Origin: Actinomycetota bacterium
GTDB taxonomy: Bacteria; Actinomycetota; Actinomycetes; S36-B12; GCA-2699445
Reading direction: 5' to 3'
Length of the DNA stretch: 64,000 nucleotides
Assembly: GCA_020438795.1 (NCBI GenBank)
Contig: JAGQTY010000010.1
Coordinates: forward strand, 37,071 to 101,070
The translations under genes were made by a program, and so were the position numbers. Positions 7,894-16,949 of this stretch are shown piece by piece. The first letter of the stretch is position 1; each line of letters starts with the position of its first letter. The notes beneath the pieces were generated by a model. The model saw only the letters and a list, made by a program, of their open reading frames with translations, was not told the origin of the DNA and did no database searches.

Positions 7894-8856
7894 ATGACGG
7901 AGATGAGGGCAGCCACGCTGCCCGGGCCAGGAAGACTCGAAGACATCACGGTGACATCACTGCCGGTACCGGAACCGGGCCCGGGACAACTGCTGCTCGA
8001 GACACACTGCTGCGGACTCAACCCGGTGGACTGGAAGCTGGCCCGGTTCGCACCACCGCAGTGGGGCTACCCACACGCCGTCGGGATCGATGTGGTGGGA
8101 ACCGTCGTGGCGGCGGGACCCCAGGTGTCCCGGTCGCTGCTGGGTACGCGGGTGAACGCGATGGTGGATCTGCGGGGACAGGGAACAGCCGCGCAGTACG
8201 TGCTTGCTGAGGTGAGCGCCGTAGCGGCCGTAGCCGAGGCAGTGTCCGACGAGGCGGCGGCGACGATGCCCTGCCCCGGCATCACCGCCCATCAGCTCGT
8301 GTTCCGCTCCGCGGTGATGGCAGCCGATCGCGTCCTGGTGTGGGGTGCCGATGGTGCCGTGGGCACGTTCGCCACCCAGCTGGCCGCCAGAACGGGAGCC
8401 GACGTCACGGCGGTCTCGGCCGACCCGGACCGGATGCGACGCTTCGGAGCCGCACGGTCGGCGACCCGCGGAGAGATCGACGTGCTGGTCGGCTCCCTAC
8501 CGACGTTCAGTGTCGTCCTGGACTGCGTGGGGGTCGAGCGCACGGCTGCCAGCATGGCCTGGCTCGGCTTCGGCGGTCGGTATGCATCGGTGAGCCAGGC
8601 GAATCCGCAGGTCCCCGCCTTCACCACTGCCCTCAGCGTCATCGAGATCGCGATCGGCGCGGCCTACAGTGCCGGGGAAGCCAAGGATGTCGCGGCACTC
8701 GGCACAGCACTGCAATGGCTGAACCGCCAGCGTCTCGAGACGCCCGAGCATGCAGTGGTCGACCTCGCCGGCGCGGGTGCAGCGCTCGAAGGCATGCGCA
8801 CCCATGGAGGCAAGGCGGTCGTACGCATCGGGGATGGCGGCCACGTCAGCCTCTGA
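7894..8856 (+). CDS. Zinc-independent MDR-family oxidoreductase (quinone reductase-like)
   Basis: 320-residue medium-chain dehydrogenase/reductase. A GroES-like N-terminal half (CCGLNPVDWKLA, HAVGIDVVGTVVAAG) is followed by a Rossmann domain with nucleotide loop WGADGAVGTFATQLA near 150-164. The catalytic zinc ligands of alcohol dehydrogenases are missing, so an NADPH-dependent quinone or enoyl reductase is more likely. The ATG follows a G-rich ribosome site (GGATGGGGGA). It could be read through from the operon upstream, 38 bases away. The convergent gene ends 27 bases downstream. Substrate unknown. Confidence 0.8.
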   Translation: MTEMRAATLPGPGRLEDITVTSLPVPEPGPGQLLLETHCCGLNPVDWKLARFAPPQWGYPHAVGIDVVGTVVAAGPQVSRSLLGTRVNAMVDLRGQGTAAQYVLAEVSAVAAVAEAVSDEAAATMPCPGITAHQLVFRSAVMAADRVLVWGADGAVGTFATQLAARTGADVTAVSADPDRMRRFGAARSATRGEIDVLVGSLPTFSVVLDCVGVERTAASMAWLGFGGRYASVSQANPQVPAFTTALSVIEIAIGAAYSAGEAKDVAALGTALQWLNRQRLETPEHAVVDLAGAGAALEGMRTHGGKAVVRIGDGGHVSL

Positions 8857-8883
8857 ACACATCCGGAGCCAGGTTGAACAGGG

Positions 8884-10398
8884 TCACATGGACTGCTCGA
8901 TCATCCCCAGTACCGCAGCGGCCTTGAGCACGGACCTCGGATCGTAGGGCGAGCGCCACATCCCGCCGTGGGCTGCTGCCTGGCTGAACAGATCGGCCGG
9001 GTGATCGAGGCTCACCGCCGGATTGGCGTAGGAGGCGGGGTCACGCAGGTCGCGGACCAGCAGGGCCGCCATCACGGCGTTGCACGTCTCCGGCTCGAAC
9101 ACTTCGATCCCGAATCGGCTCGCACCCCCATAGGCTGCGGCCATGAGCTTGTTGCGGATCACCGATTGCGTCCTCGTCGACGGGGCCACGTTGAGTGAAA
9201 CGTGTACGCCGTCAACCCGGCAGACCGTGGCTCGCCAGCGCTGCATCCGCTTGGCGAGCAGATAGTTGGGACCCTGCTGCTCGATCAGGCAGTCTGCCAC
9301 CCCGACGGTGCCGCCGTCGGCCTGCTGGACCAGGCGCCGGTAGTTCGGCTGGAAGAGATTCGCCAGTGCCAGCGGCCGACGGGTGAAGCGGGCAAGCAGG
9401 TGATGGCGCCACTGTTCGCGCGCATCGTCGACGATCTCCATCGGTACCTGGAACGCGTCGGTCGGTGTCGCCAGGTACGCCAGCGTCACCTGATCCCGCC
9501 CGAGCGTGTCGATCAGGAAGATCGAGATCGCATCGCAGGCCATCGACAGTCTGACGTTGAGCGCACCGTCGGCGTAGCCGTAGTTGCCGATGATGAGTGG
9601 ACCGTCGAGGTGACTCAGCCAGCGGGCCACAGCCGGGGCGGCCCGGATCAGGTCGGCACCTGCCACGGCAGCCACTTCGTCGTCCGAGTGCGCCGGGCCG
9701 ATCCCCGAATCGGCGGGAACCGGGACGTGCAGGATGCCGGCGGTACCCTGCACGAGCGAGATGAGCCGCTGCCAGGTGTCGGGCCTCGGCAGATCGACGG
9801 CCCAGACCTCCGCCCCGCAGCGCAACAGCGTGGCCAGCGGACCGAGTTCGGCGCCGGCGCCGAGGACCACGAACCGGTGGCCACGCAGATCCAGCCACTC
9901 CGGATTGTCCAGGACCCGCTGGATGGCCACAGCGAACGACGGCTCGACGACTCTGTGGGTCAGCCAGGCGGAGACCTGTCGCCGGATGTCAGAGCCTTCG
10001 AGCTGTGAGCCGCGAAACGGGATCCGGAGCACCGGATCGACCTCGCCACCACCGATGAACGTCCTGGTCGACAGCTCATCATCGGTCTGGCCCGCTACGG
10101 CCTCGTGCAGCGGCACGCTGCTGGCGCCGTCGCTGAACTCGAAGCTGTCGTGGAGGTACCGCAACCCCGCGTGCGCCACAGCGTCGGCGGCCGCGGTGCT
10201 CGCGGCGGAAGCCACGACCAGGTCGCGGGCCGGCGCCAGATACTCCTTGCGCCAGTTGCTCGTGGCCCTGATCCGGCGAGCCAGTCCCGGGTCCACCGCA
10301 TCGGCGGCGTGCGCCAGGGTCTCCCGGCCGACAGCGGTCGATGATCGCTTCTCGCCGGTCAGCGGGAAGACCACCCCCGTGTTGTCCAGATCACTCAT
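8884..10398 (-). CDS. Conserved-looking protein of unknown function with a Rossmann-like nucleotide-binding core
   Basis: Not recognised as a named family. 504 residues, soluble, no signal peptide. A glycine-rich turn after a beta strand (FVVLGAGAELGPL at about 176-188), then a second strand ending AVDLPRP, looks like the dinucleotide-binding part of a Rossmann fold. The N-terminal about 150 residues and the C-terminal about 200 (QPNYRRL, GPNYLLAKRMQRW, PSTRTQSVIRNKLMAAAY) show no motif I can name. ATG at 10398 was chosen because GGAGGA sits about five bases upstream; an earlier in-frame start lacks this. It is divergent from the anchored beta-propeller gene with 91 bases between. A dehydrogenase or methyltransferase-like role is possible but not shown. 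Confidence 0.7.
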   Translation of the reverse strand: MSDLDNTGVVFPLTGEKRSSTAVGRETLAHAADAVDPGLARRIRATSNWRKEYLAPARDLVVASAASTAAADAVAHAGLRYLHDSFEFSDGASSVPLHEAVAGQTDDELSTRTFIGGGEVDPVLRIPFRGSQLEGSDIRRQVSAWLTHRVVEPSFAVAIQRVLDNPEWLDLRGHRFVVLGAGAELGPLATLLRCGAEVWAVDLPRPDTWQRLISLVQGTAGILHVPVPADSGIGPAHSDDEVAAVAGADLIRAAPAVARWLSHLDGPLIIGNYGYADGALNVRLSMACDAISIFLIDTLGRDQVTLAYLATPTDAFQVPMEIVDDAREQWRHHLLARFTRRPLALANLFQPNYRRLVQQADGGTVGVADCLIEQQGPNYLLAKRMQRWRATVCRVDGVHVSLNVAPSTRTQSVIRNKLMAAAYGGASRFGIEVFEPETCNAVMAALLVRDLRDPASYANPAVSLDHPADLFSQAAAHGGMWRSPYDPRSVLKAAAVLGMIEQSM

Positions 10399-10477
10399 GC
10401 GTGTCCTCCAACGGCCAGTATTGCGAGCCACGCCGCTGCCGCCCAATCCGTTACACGGCCAGCCCAATATCGGGTGT

Positions 10478-10483
10478 TAGCGT
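10478..10483 (+). promoter_or_regulatory. Probable -10 element for the beta-propeller gene (leaderless)
   Basis: TAGCGT followed by exactly six bases and then the GTG start at 10490. No Shine-Dalgarno sequence is present. The -35 region is not clear. Confidence 0.45.
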
Positions 10484-10489
10484 ATCGAG

Positions 10490-12136
10490 GTGAACCCAGC
10501 CAGAGTCCGCACACTGCTCGTCCTTGTCCTCGTGTTCGTGGCCTGCGCCATCGTGCTGTACTTCGCGATGTCGAGCAACAACGTCCAGGAGGCCACGCAG
10601 AACCAGGACACCTTCGGCCCGAGGCAGTCCGAGGCCGCCGCCGAGCCTGAGCCATCGCGCACCAAATCCCCCTACTGGTCCGATCCGGCCGGTGTGGGTC
10701 AGCCGTACGGCGACAAGGTCCCCGGGCTGATCACCTTCCGCGGCAACCCCACCCGCACCTACTACGGCGGCGGCACGGTCACCCGGGATCAGCCCGCAAC
10801 GGCATGGACCTACCCTCGAAGCGGTGGCATGTGCGGCATCAGCGACCCGGGTACGGGCCCGGTGCAATGGTGCGGGACGGGCTGGACCGGGCAGCCCTCG
10901 GTCTTCGAACGTGAAGGGAAGACCTGGCTGGTGTTCGGTGCCTACGACTACGCCGTGCACTTCGTGAATGCCGAGACGGGCAAGGACATCCTGGCTCCGT
11001 TCAAGACGGGCGACATCATCAAGGGCTCGGTCACCGTGGATCCCGATGGCTACCCGATCGTGTACAGCGGCTCGCGGGACAACTACATCCGTGCGATCGC
11101 TATCGACGGCTCGGAGCCCCGTGAATTGTGGCGGCTGAGCGCCGATGCCGTGTCACCCACGATGTGGAACAACGACTGGGACGGGTCTCCGCTGATCATC
11201 GACGACTACCTGTTCGAGGGTGGCGAGAACAGCCAGATCCACATCGTGAAGCTGAACCGCGGCTACGACAAGAGCGGCAAGGTCACCCTGGACCCGGAAC
11301 TCGTGTTCAACGCACCGGGATGGGACGACCAGCTCCTTAGCGATCACGGCTCCAACCAGGTCTCCATCGAGAACAGCGTCTCGATCTATGAGGACACGCT
11401 GTACTTCTCGAACTCGGCCGGGCTGGTCCAGGGCTGGGACATCAAAGGGCTGAAGGACGGCAAGACACCCAAGCGGGTCTTCCGGTTCTGGACCGGTGAC
11501 GACACCGATGCCTCCGTCGTCATCGACGAGGAGGGCTATCTCTACGTCGGCAGTGAGTATGAGAAGGGGAACTCCCGGTCCAAAGAGGTCGGGCAGCTGA
11601 TGAAGCTCGACCCGCGCAAGAAGAACGATCCCATCGTCTGGAGCATCAAGGACTCCCACTACCTGCCCGGAGGCATCTGGGGCACCCCCGGGCTCTATCA
11701 GGATGTGGTCCTGTTCGGCACGAACGAGGGACGCGTCGCCGCAGCGGACCGGGAGAGCGGCAGGATCCTGTGGGAGAAGCACCTGTCGGGTCAGACCTGG
11801 CAGTCCCCCAGCGTTGTGGACGACGTACTGGTGATGGGCGACTGTGGTGGCGACCTCTACGGCTACGACATGGCAGACCCGCGCCAGGATCCACCGCAAC
11901 TGTGGAAGGTACACCTCGGTGGCTGTATCGAGTCCACACCTGCGATCTGGGGCGGGGGCATCTACGTCGGCACTCGGGACGGCAAGATGTTCGCTCTTCG
12001 TGCCCCGGGTGACGGGATCGTCACCGAATCCGGGTCCTCTCAGGCCCCAGCGGATACTGGCGCCCAGGCAACGGAGCCGGAGTCCGTGCCGCCCTCAGCC
12101 GCACCCGACCCCGCTTCGGACGGCGCCACCACCTGA
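10490..12136 (+). CDS. Membrane-anchored PQQ-type beta-propeller repeat protein
   Basis: 548 residues. An N-terminal signal anchor lies at about 8-27, then a Glu/Ser/Pro linker, then a beta-propeller of PQQ-like repeats, each with a strand pattern such as GSVTVDPDGYPIVYSGSRDN or SPSVVDDVLVMGDCGGDLYG. The tail after about 505 is disordered and Pro/Ala/Ser rich. Residues that bind PQQ in true quinoprotein dehydrogenases are not evident, so it is more likely a structural or binding propeller outside the membrane. A CGG...CIES pair and an earlier MCGI...QWCG pair could form disulfides. Divergent from the 504-aa gene. Confidence 0.8.
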   Translation: MNPARVRTLLVLVLVFVACAIVLYFAMSSNNVQEATQNQDTFGPRQSEAAAEPEPSRTKSPYWSDPAGVGQPYGDKVPGLITFRGNPTRTYYGGGTVTRDQPATAWTYPRSGGMCGISDPGTGPVQWCGTGWTGQPSVFEREGKTWLVFGAYDYAVHFVNAETGKDILAPFKTGDIIKGSVTVDPDGYPIVYSGSRDNYIRAIAIDGSEPRELWRLSADAVSPTMWNNDWDGSPLIIDDYLFEGGENSQIHIVKLNRGYDKSGKVTLDPELVFNAPGWDDQLLSDHGSNQVSIENSVSIYEDTLYFSNSAGLVQGWDIKGLKDGKTPKRVFRFWTGDDTDASVVIDEEGYLYVGSEYEKGNSRSKEVGQLMKLDPRKKNDPIVWSIKDSHYLPGGIWGTPGLYQDVVLFGTNEGRVAAADRESGRILWEKHLSGQTWQSPSVVDDVLVMGDCGGDLYGYDMADPRQDPPQLWKVHLGGCIESTPAIWGGGIYVGTRDGKMFALRAPGDGIVTESGSSQAPADTGAQATEPESVPPSAAPDPASDGATT

Positions 12137-12175
12137 GACCCTTGACCGGGGAGCGCACGGGATCCGGCAGGGCGG

Positions 12176-14011
12176 TCAACTGCGGACTCCGGCGACCGGA
12201 ATGACCATTGCAACGGTCGTGTAGGTGTGTCCGTCGCTGTCAAGGTCAAGCGTGCCGCCGTTGTGCGCGACGATGCGCTGAACACTGGCCAGGCCGATGC
12301 CCAGACCGTCGTGCTCAGTCGTAAGTCGCTGGAACATCTTGGTCGCTCGCCGGATCTGGTCCGGGGCGATGCCCGACCCGTTGTCGGCAATCGTGAGGCT
12401 GATCCGGTCGCCTACCTGCTCCGCACTGATGCGGATCCGAAGTGGCCGCTCGGATGAGCGGTACTTGATGGAGTTCTCGATGATGTTCACCAGCCCGGAT
12501 GTGATGAGCGCTTCCTCCACACGCCAGGTCAGCCCGTCAGGGATGTCGATGCCAACCCTGGCGTCAGCGGCATCGAGATCGGCCTGTACGAGTTGTAGGG
12601 CAGCCAGCACGGTCTGTTCGACGGCCTGAACTTGCGGCTCGTACTCACCGCCGAGTCGGGAGTAGTCGAGCAATGCGGTGATCAGGGCCTGCATCCGTGC
12701 CACACCGCCGGTGATCTCGTCCAGGGACCCCTGGACGTCTTCGTCGAGGTCCAGACCCTCCAGATCGTGCCTGAGGATGGTGGAGAAGCCGCTGATGGTA
12801 CGCAGGGGTGCGCGCAAGTCGTGACTGGTCACGTAGGCGAACTGTTCTAGCTCCTCATTGGCGTGGGCCAGCTCCGAGGTCCGTTCGGCGACAGCGGCTT
12901 CGAGTGTGTCCTGCTGCCGGTTGAGGCGCCGGTTGCTGATCCCCAGCAGGACCGACAGGACCGCCAGCAGGATCACAACGAGCGACGTGATGATGATGAC
13001 GGGCCAGTACTGCTCCCAGAATGTCGGCCGGTAGAACAGCACCTCGGAGCCCGGGGGCAGGGGTTCGTCCGATAGCCCGAAGCGGACGAGTTCTCGCCAG
13101 TCGTAAGCGTTGCGATAGGTGTCGTCTGCTTCGAGTTCCGGTACCGGTTGCCCGGCACGCAGCGCCAGCATCGTATCCCAGGTCTGTTCCCCGACCAGCT
13201 GGGCGGAGATCATGTAACCACCCACGATGCCATGCCCCAGCAGGATCTCCCAGTTGCTGTATACGGGTGCGCTGCTGGCAGCGCTGAGCTGTTCCAGCGT
13301 TGTGAAGGAGCTGACCGGCGCTCCGTCGGCATCCTGGAAGACCAACAGGTAGTAGACGGCTGCATCGTCGGGGAGCTGAGCCAGGGACGACGCCACCGAG
13401 GAGACGGACTCGTTCACATTGAACCGAACAGGAAGGTCCGGGGCACTCGACTCCAACGCGGCGGTGAAACCATCCAGGCGTTGCTGGCCTCCCGGGGACT
13501 TCGTGTCGGCGACGACCACCAGCAGGCTGGGGTCCTGAAGGCGGACGAGTTCCTCGACTGAGGCGCCATAGTCAGCGATGACGGGCACAGTGGCATCGGC
13601 GGTTGTGGCCTGCGCGCCCCCACTGGCGACGGCGATCCGGTCCACCCCCGGCAGGAACCCCGGGTCACTGTCAAGCGCCGTCACCGCGGGCAGGCTCTCC
13701 GCAACCACGTAGTCGATCCCAGCAGTCCCATACTTCGCCTCCAGGAAGCTGAGGAACTCCTCGATGTCACGCCCGGAGCTGAACCGACCGGAATCCAGGT
13801 ACTCCACGTAGAGTTGGGCGGGCTGTCCGCTGGCCTCCTGCGCGGATTCGAACCCAGCCATGAACTCCCGGCTCCAGGGAAGGTTCTGGTCCCAGGAGTT
13901 GATGACCAGAACCCGCAGGGGCTTCGCAGACTCCTGTGCAGAGGCCGCACCAACACCCATCAGCAATGCCAGGAGTGCTGTCATCACGACAATGAGCGAG
14001 CGCCTCACCAT
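12176..14011 (-). CDS. Sensor histidine kinase with an extracytoplasmic ABC substrate-binding-like domain
   Basis: 611 residues. Signal peptide at 1-26 (ends ASAQ). An extracytoplasmic domain at about 30-320 begins RVLVINSWDQNLPWSREFMAG and matches the ABC sugar/peptide substrate-binding-like sensor found on some kinases. TM lies at about 336-358 and a coiled coil at about 360-395. A phytochrome-type HisKA carries H397 in SHDLRAPLRT, and the HATPase has NIIENSIKYR, DNGSGI and GLGIGLA boxes. No response regulator lies nearby, so it is an orphan. ATG 14011 was preferred to an upstream GTG at 14035 because CATACT sits exactly six bases before it. It is 89 bases downstream of the SpoIIM-like gene on the same strand. 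Confidence 0.85.
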   Translation of the reverse strand: MVRRSLIVVMTALLALLMGVGAASAQESAKPLRVLVINSWDQNLPWSREFMAGFESAQEASGQPAQLYVEYLDSGRFSSGRDIEEFLSFLEAKYGTAGIDYVVAESLPAVTALDSDPGFLPGVDRIAVASGGAQATTADATVPVIADYGASVEELVRLQDPSLLVVVADTKSPGGQQRLDGFTAALESSAPDLPVRFNVNESVSSVASSLAQLPDDAAVYYLLVFQDADGAPVSSFTTLEQLSAASSAPVYSNWEILLGHGIVGGYMISAQLVGEQTWDTMLALRAGQPVPELEADDTYRNAYDWRELVRFGLSDEPLPPGSEVLFYRPTFWEQYWPVIIITSLVVILLAVLSVLLGISNRRLNRQQDTLEAAVAERTSELAHANEELEQFAYVTSHDLRAPLRTISGFSTILRHDLEGLDLDEDVQGSLDEITGGVARMQALITALLDYSRLGGEYEPQVQAVEQTVLAALQLVQADLDAADARVGIDIPDGLTWRVEEALITSGLVNIIENSIKYRSSERPLRIRISAEQVGDRISLTIADNGSGIAPDQIRRATKMFQRLTTEHDGLGIGLASVQRIVAHNGGTLDLDSDGHTYTTVAMVIPVAGVRS

Positions 14012-14017
14012 TGCACG

Positions 14018-14023
14018 AGTATG
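14018..14023 (-). promoter_or_regulatory. Probable -10 element for the sensor kinase gene (leaderless)
   Basis: CATACT on the minus strand followed by six bases and ATG. It matches TATAAT at four of six positions. No ribosome binding site precedes the start. Confidence 0.4.
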
Positions 14024-14100
14024 CCGCCGCCACACTCAGGTGTCCCGCCGGATGCGACAACGCCCAGGTCCTCCACGGGCCGGCACTGCCGGGATGGCTG

Positions 14101-15090
14101 TCAGCCCGCGTAGGGCGGATACTCGTAGGCACTGGGCTCGTCGCGATCATGCCGTCCCAGCGTCCAGACGTAGGCGAGGAATCCGAAGAGTGCGGCCACG
14201 CCGATGAGGATCCGAACCGCCGTCGGCAACGGGGACGGAGTGACGAACGCTTCGATGACACCCGAGGCGGCCAGCACCACTACCAGCCCCAGAGCCACTG
14301 CGACCGCGCGGCGCCCCTCCTGAGCGGCTGCCTGGCTGCGGGGCCGGGGTCCGGGCGCGATGAGGGCCCAGCCCACGCGCATCCCCGCCGCTGCCGCAGC
14401 AAAGACTGCCGTCAGTTCCAGCAGCCCATGCGGAGTGATGTAGCCGAAGAACGTCCCCAGGCCACCGTGGGCGGCCATGAATCCGCCGACCACCCCGACA
14501 TTCACCGCGTTGAGGATCAACGGATACAGCGCAGGCAGCACGAAAAGGAAGCCCGCGACGAGCGCGAACGCGGCGGCCCAGGCATTGTTCGTCCAGACCT
14601 GCGCCGCGAAACTGCCCGCCGGGTTCTCCGAGTAGTAGCCCACGAAGCCCGCATCCACGAGTTCCCTTGCCTCTTCCGGAGAGAGCAGGGCGCGCTGCAC
14701 CTCCGGGTCGCCGGCCACCCAGATCGCGACCGCCAGCGCGAGCACGAGGAAGCCGACGCTGACCCACAGCCACCACCAGCGCGCGAGGTACAACGCTCTG
14801 GGGAACGAGTAGCCGAAGAATCTCCCCACATCGGCCCGGAAGCGGTTGGGGGGAGTCAGCAGCCGGGCACGTGCTCGGGCCACCCGTTGGCTGAGCCAGG
14901 CGATGCTGGCAGCGCTGGCCCCCTGCGTCTGCAGCCGGGACAGGTCCGCCGACGCCCTGACATATAGCTCCGTGAGCTCCTGGCACTCCTCGCCTGTGAG
15001 CCGCCGCCGGTCGGCCAGCTCTCCGAGTCGACGGGCCACAGCCTCCGGGTCGGCCGGTACCCCCGTCGACGCGCGCCCCCCTGCACTCAC
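14101..15090 (-). CDS. Stage II sporulation protein M (SpoIIM) family membrane protein
   Basis: 329 residues. A soluble helical N-terminal part of about 100 residues is followed by about five membrane segments, including a WWWLWVSVGFLVLALAV segment and the hallmark GLGTFFGYITPHGLLEL near the middle of the membrane domain. SpoIIM proteins are widespread in non-sporulating actinobacteria and usually sit next to an RDD-family gene, as here (divergent, 56 bases). GTG 15090 is preferred because GGGAG lies nearby upstream and because longer starts would run into the divergent gene. The pair is normally part of the MoxR/DUF58 cluster but here lies about 6 kb away from it. Confidence 0.85.
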   Translation of the reverse strand: MSAGGRASTGVPADPEAVARRLGELADRRRLTGEECQELTELYVRASADLSRLQTQGASAASIAWLSQRVARARARLLTPPNRFRADVGRFFGYSFPRALYLARWWWLWVSVGFLVLALAVAIWVAGDPEVQRALLSPEEARELVDAGFVGYYSENPAGSFAAQVWTNNAWAAAFALVAGFLFVLPALYPLILNAVNVGVVGGFMAAHGGLGTFFGYITPHGLLELTAVFAAAAAGMRVGWALIAPGPRPRSQAAAQEGRRAVAVALGLVVVLAASGVIEAFVTPSPLPTAVRILIGVAALFGFLAYVWTLGRHDRDEPSAYEYPPYAG

Positions 15091-15129
15091 CCGACCGCTC
15101 CCGTCCTGTCTCGCGACACCGGAACCCGT

Positions 15130-15136
15130 TACCATA
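15130..15136. promoter_or_regulatory. Overlapping divergent -10 elements between the SpoIIM and RDD genes
   Basis: TACCATA on the plus strand contains TACCAT, reading toward the RDD gene, and its complement holds TATGGT, reading toward the SpoIIM gene. Both fit TAnnnT. If both work, the two polymerases compete for the same seven bases, giving mutually exclusive transcription. Confidence 0.35.
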
Positions 15137-15146
15137 CGCTGCCATT

Positions 15147-15857
15147 GTGGCACTGGTCAGCGGCGAATCGGTCAGACTGGAACTGCCGCCTGCCGGGCTG
15201 CCCACCCGGATCATCGCCCTGATCATCGATGTACTGGTGGAGATCGGCCTGCTGATCGGTCTGCTGCTGGTGCTGACCCTCACAGGTTCCGCGCTGGACG
15301 AGGCCGCGCTGGCCGCACTCGGGCTGCTGCTCGTGGTCGGTTGCCTGCTCGTCCTGCCCGTGCTGATGGAGACCACCACGGGCGGGCGGTCGATCGGCAA
15401 GATAGCGTTCGGGCTTCGGGTGGTCACCGATTCCGGCGGCCGCACGAGTTTCCGGGACTCGCTGGTGCGAGGGCTGCTGCTGGTCTTCGTGGACCTCTGG
15501 ACAACCTCCGGCGCCGCGGGACTGATCACGAGCCTCGCCAATCCGCGGGGCAAGCGCGTCGGGGACTACTTCGCAGGCACGATCGTGGTCAGGGAGCGCT
15601 TCGGTGCTGCGCCACCGGCCCAGCTGCCCGCCGCCGGCTCCCAGGTCAGCCATGGAGTGACATTGCAGCCCAACACCGTCGGCGCGATCGAGGCCTACCT
15701 GGGACGCTGGCAGTCGCTCGACCCCGATGCCCGAATGGGCCTGGCCAGGCAGCTGGCGGCCGTCGCCGCTGTGGAGCTCGGCCGTACGCCGCCTGCCGAC
15801 GCCGATGCCGACCGCTTTCTGGTTCAGGCACTGCAGCAGCACCGGGTCGGTGGCTGA
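15147..15857 (+). CDS. RDD family membrane protein
   Basis: 236 residues. The RDD domain begins at about 15 (LPTRIIALIIDVLVEIGLLIGLLLVL) with the Arg and Asp that name the family, a second TM near 55-72, then the loop ETTTGGRSIGKIAFGLRVV and KRVGDYFAGTIVV, typical of RDD proteins. The C-terminal 80 residues are soluble and helical. GTG start at 15147 with a -10 like TACCAT eleven bases upstream, so the leader is very short. Function unproven; some RDD proteins act in ion transport. Divergent to the SpoIIM-like gene. Confidence 0.88.
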   Translation: MALVSGESVRLELPPAGLPTRIIALIIDVLVEIGLLIGLLLVLTLTGSALDEAALAALGLLLVVGCLLVLPVLMETTTGGRSIGKIAFGLRVVTDSGGRTSFRDSLVRGLLLVFVDLWTTSGAAGLITSLANPRGKRVGDYFAGTIVVRERFGAAPPAQLPAAGSQVSHGVTLQPNTVGAIEAYLGRWQSLDPDARMGLARQLAAVAAVELGRTPPADADADRFLVQALQQHRVGG

Positions 15858-15955
15858 CCGCGCAGCGACGAGACCACCGACCGGCGCGGGTACGGATAAC
15901 AACGGACACACCTGTGGCACCTGCAGGTCCCCGTCGTTGCCACGAGCGTGCCGGC

Positions 15956-16942
15956 TCAGGACTCCCGCAGGGCGCCGATCCCCAGCGAACCGCCGGTGGC
16001 CGCAGGAGAGGTGTCGTCATCATCGTCGGCCTCCAGCGACCCGAAGACCCGCTCCAGATCATCCATGGACGGCGCCCAGTAGTAGGACCCGGTCACGGGC
16101 GTGGAGTACTGCAGGAAGTGATCCGTCAGGCCGTCACCGGCCGTGCCGAACATGCGCGAGAGCATGGTGTCGATGCGGTCCACATCCCAGGCGCACCCGA
16201 TGAACTGGCTGCCGGCCACCTCGGCATCGGCGAACGGGGTGTTTCGCCGGTAGATGTGCCGCTCCTGGCCCTGCGCGTCGTGGATCGTGTTCCGGCTCAC
16301 GTGCGAGGTCGCAGGCATCACGTCATCGTCGAGCTGGATGCTCTCGAGCTTGGTCCGGCCGAAGACATCCTCCTGCTCGTGCACGGTGAGCCCGTCGAAC
16401 TTCGCAAGATTGTGCACGTACTTCTGCACCAGGACCGGGACACCTCCTGCCCCGACCTGACCGTCCGGCACCACGGAGATCTCGACAGCTTCGTCCACCG
16501 CCGGATTCTCGGTCCCGTCGATGAAGCCGATCGGGTCACGGTTGTCAGCTCCGATGAAGGCGTCGAGGGAATGGTCCAGGACGAGCTGGGAGGCGAGCGC
16601 ACCCTTCACGGCGGTGGTGGCGTGCCAGACCTTCTCCCAGAGATTGCCCTGGAGCCAGACCCAGATGTCCGACTGGGTGGCCGGGGCGCTCAGCCCACCG
16701 GTACCGGTGATTCCCTCGAACGGATGAACGTTGTCCGGCAGGGTGCCCGGGCTCAACTGCTCCCAGATCCGAGGGGAGAACCCCCAGACGATGTTCGGCC
16801 CACGCATGGTTGTGGCCGCCTGACGAGCACTCGTCATGGCCGCCCGCACATCAGCTGTCCCGACTTCAGGCGGAACTGAGAACTCCAGGTGGGAATGCAG
16901 GGCGACTTCCTCGACGAAGATGGCTGGCTGAGGTCTCGACAC
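15956..16942 (-). CDS. DyP-type heme peroxidase with encapsulin cargo-loading tail
   Basis: 328-residue dye-decolorizing peroxidase. The distal heme motif GFIDG is at 139-143 (D142 in GFIDGTENP), the proximal heme ligand is H214 in ATSHVSRN, and the distal arginine region is IYRRNTPF at 230-237. No signal peptide, so it is cytoplasmic. After the catalytic domain an acidic linker (EADDDDD, 304-310) leads to the C-terminal GGSLGIGALRES (317-328), which fits the SLGIGSL-type peptide that docks DyP cargo on the inner face of encapsulin shells. The divergent gene is the shell. GTG 16942 was chosen because homology begins there and TAGACT lies seven bases upstream; longer starts add a non-conserved Arg/Pro extension. 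Confidence 0.93.
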   Translation of the reverse strand: MSRPQPAIFVEEVALHSHLEFSVPPEVGTADVRAAMTSARQAATTMRGPNIVWGFSPRIWEQLSPGTLPDNVHPFEGITGTGGLSAPATQSDIWVWLQGNLWEKVWHATTAVKGALASQLVLDHSLDAFIGADNRDPIGFIDGTENPAVDEAVEISVVPDGQVGAGGVPVLVQKYVHNLAKFDGLTVHEQEDVFGRTKLESIQLDDDVMPATSHVSRNTIHDAQGQERHIYRRNTPFADAEVAGSQFIGCAWDVDRIDTMLSRMFGTAGDGLTDHFLQYSTPVTGSYYWAPSMDDLERVFGSLEADDDDDTSPAATGGSLGIGALRES

Positions 16943-16949
16943 GCCAGCC

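Noticed and set aside
15915..15935. ACCTGCAGGT palindrome between the RDD and DyP genes
   Set aside because: A ten-base palindrome in a convergent gap is likely chance in GC-rich DNA and is not followed by any terminator feature.
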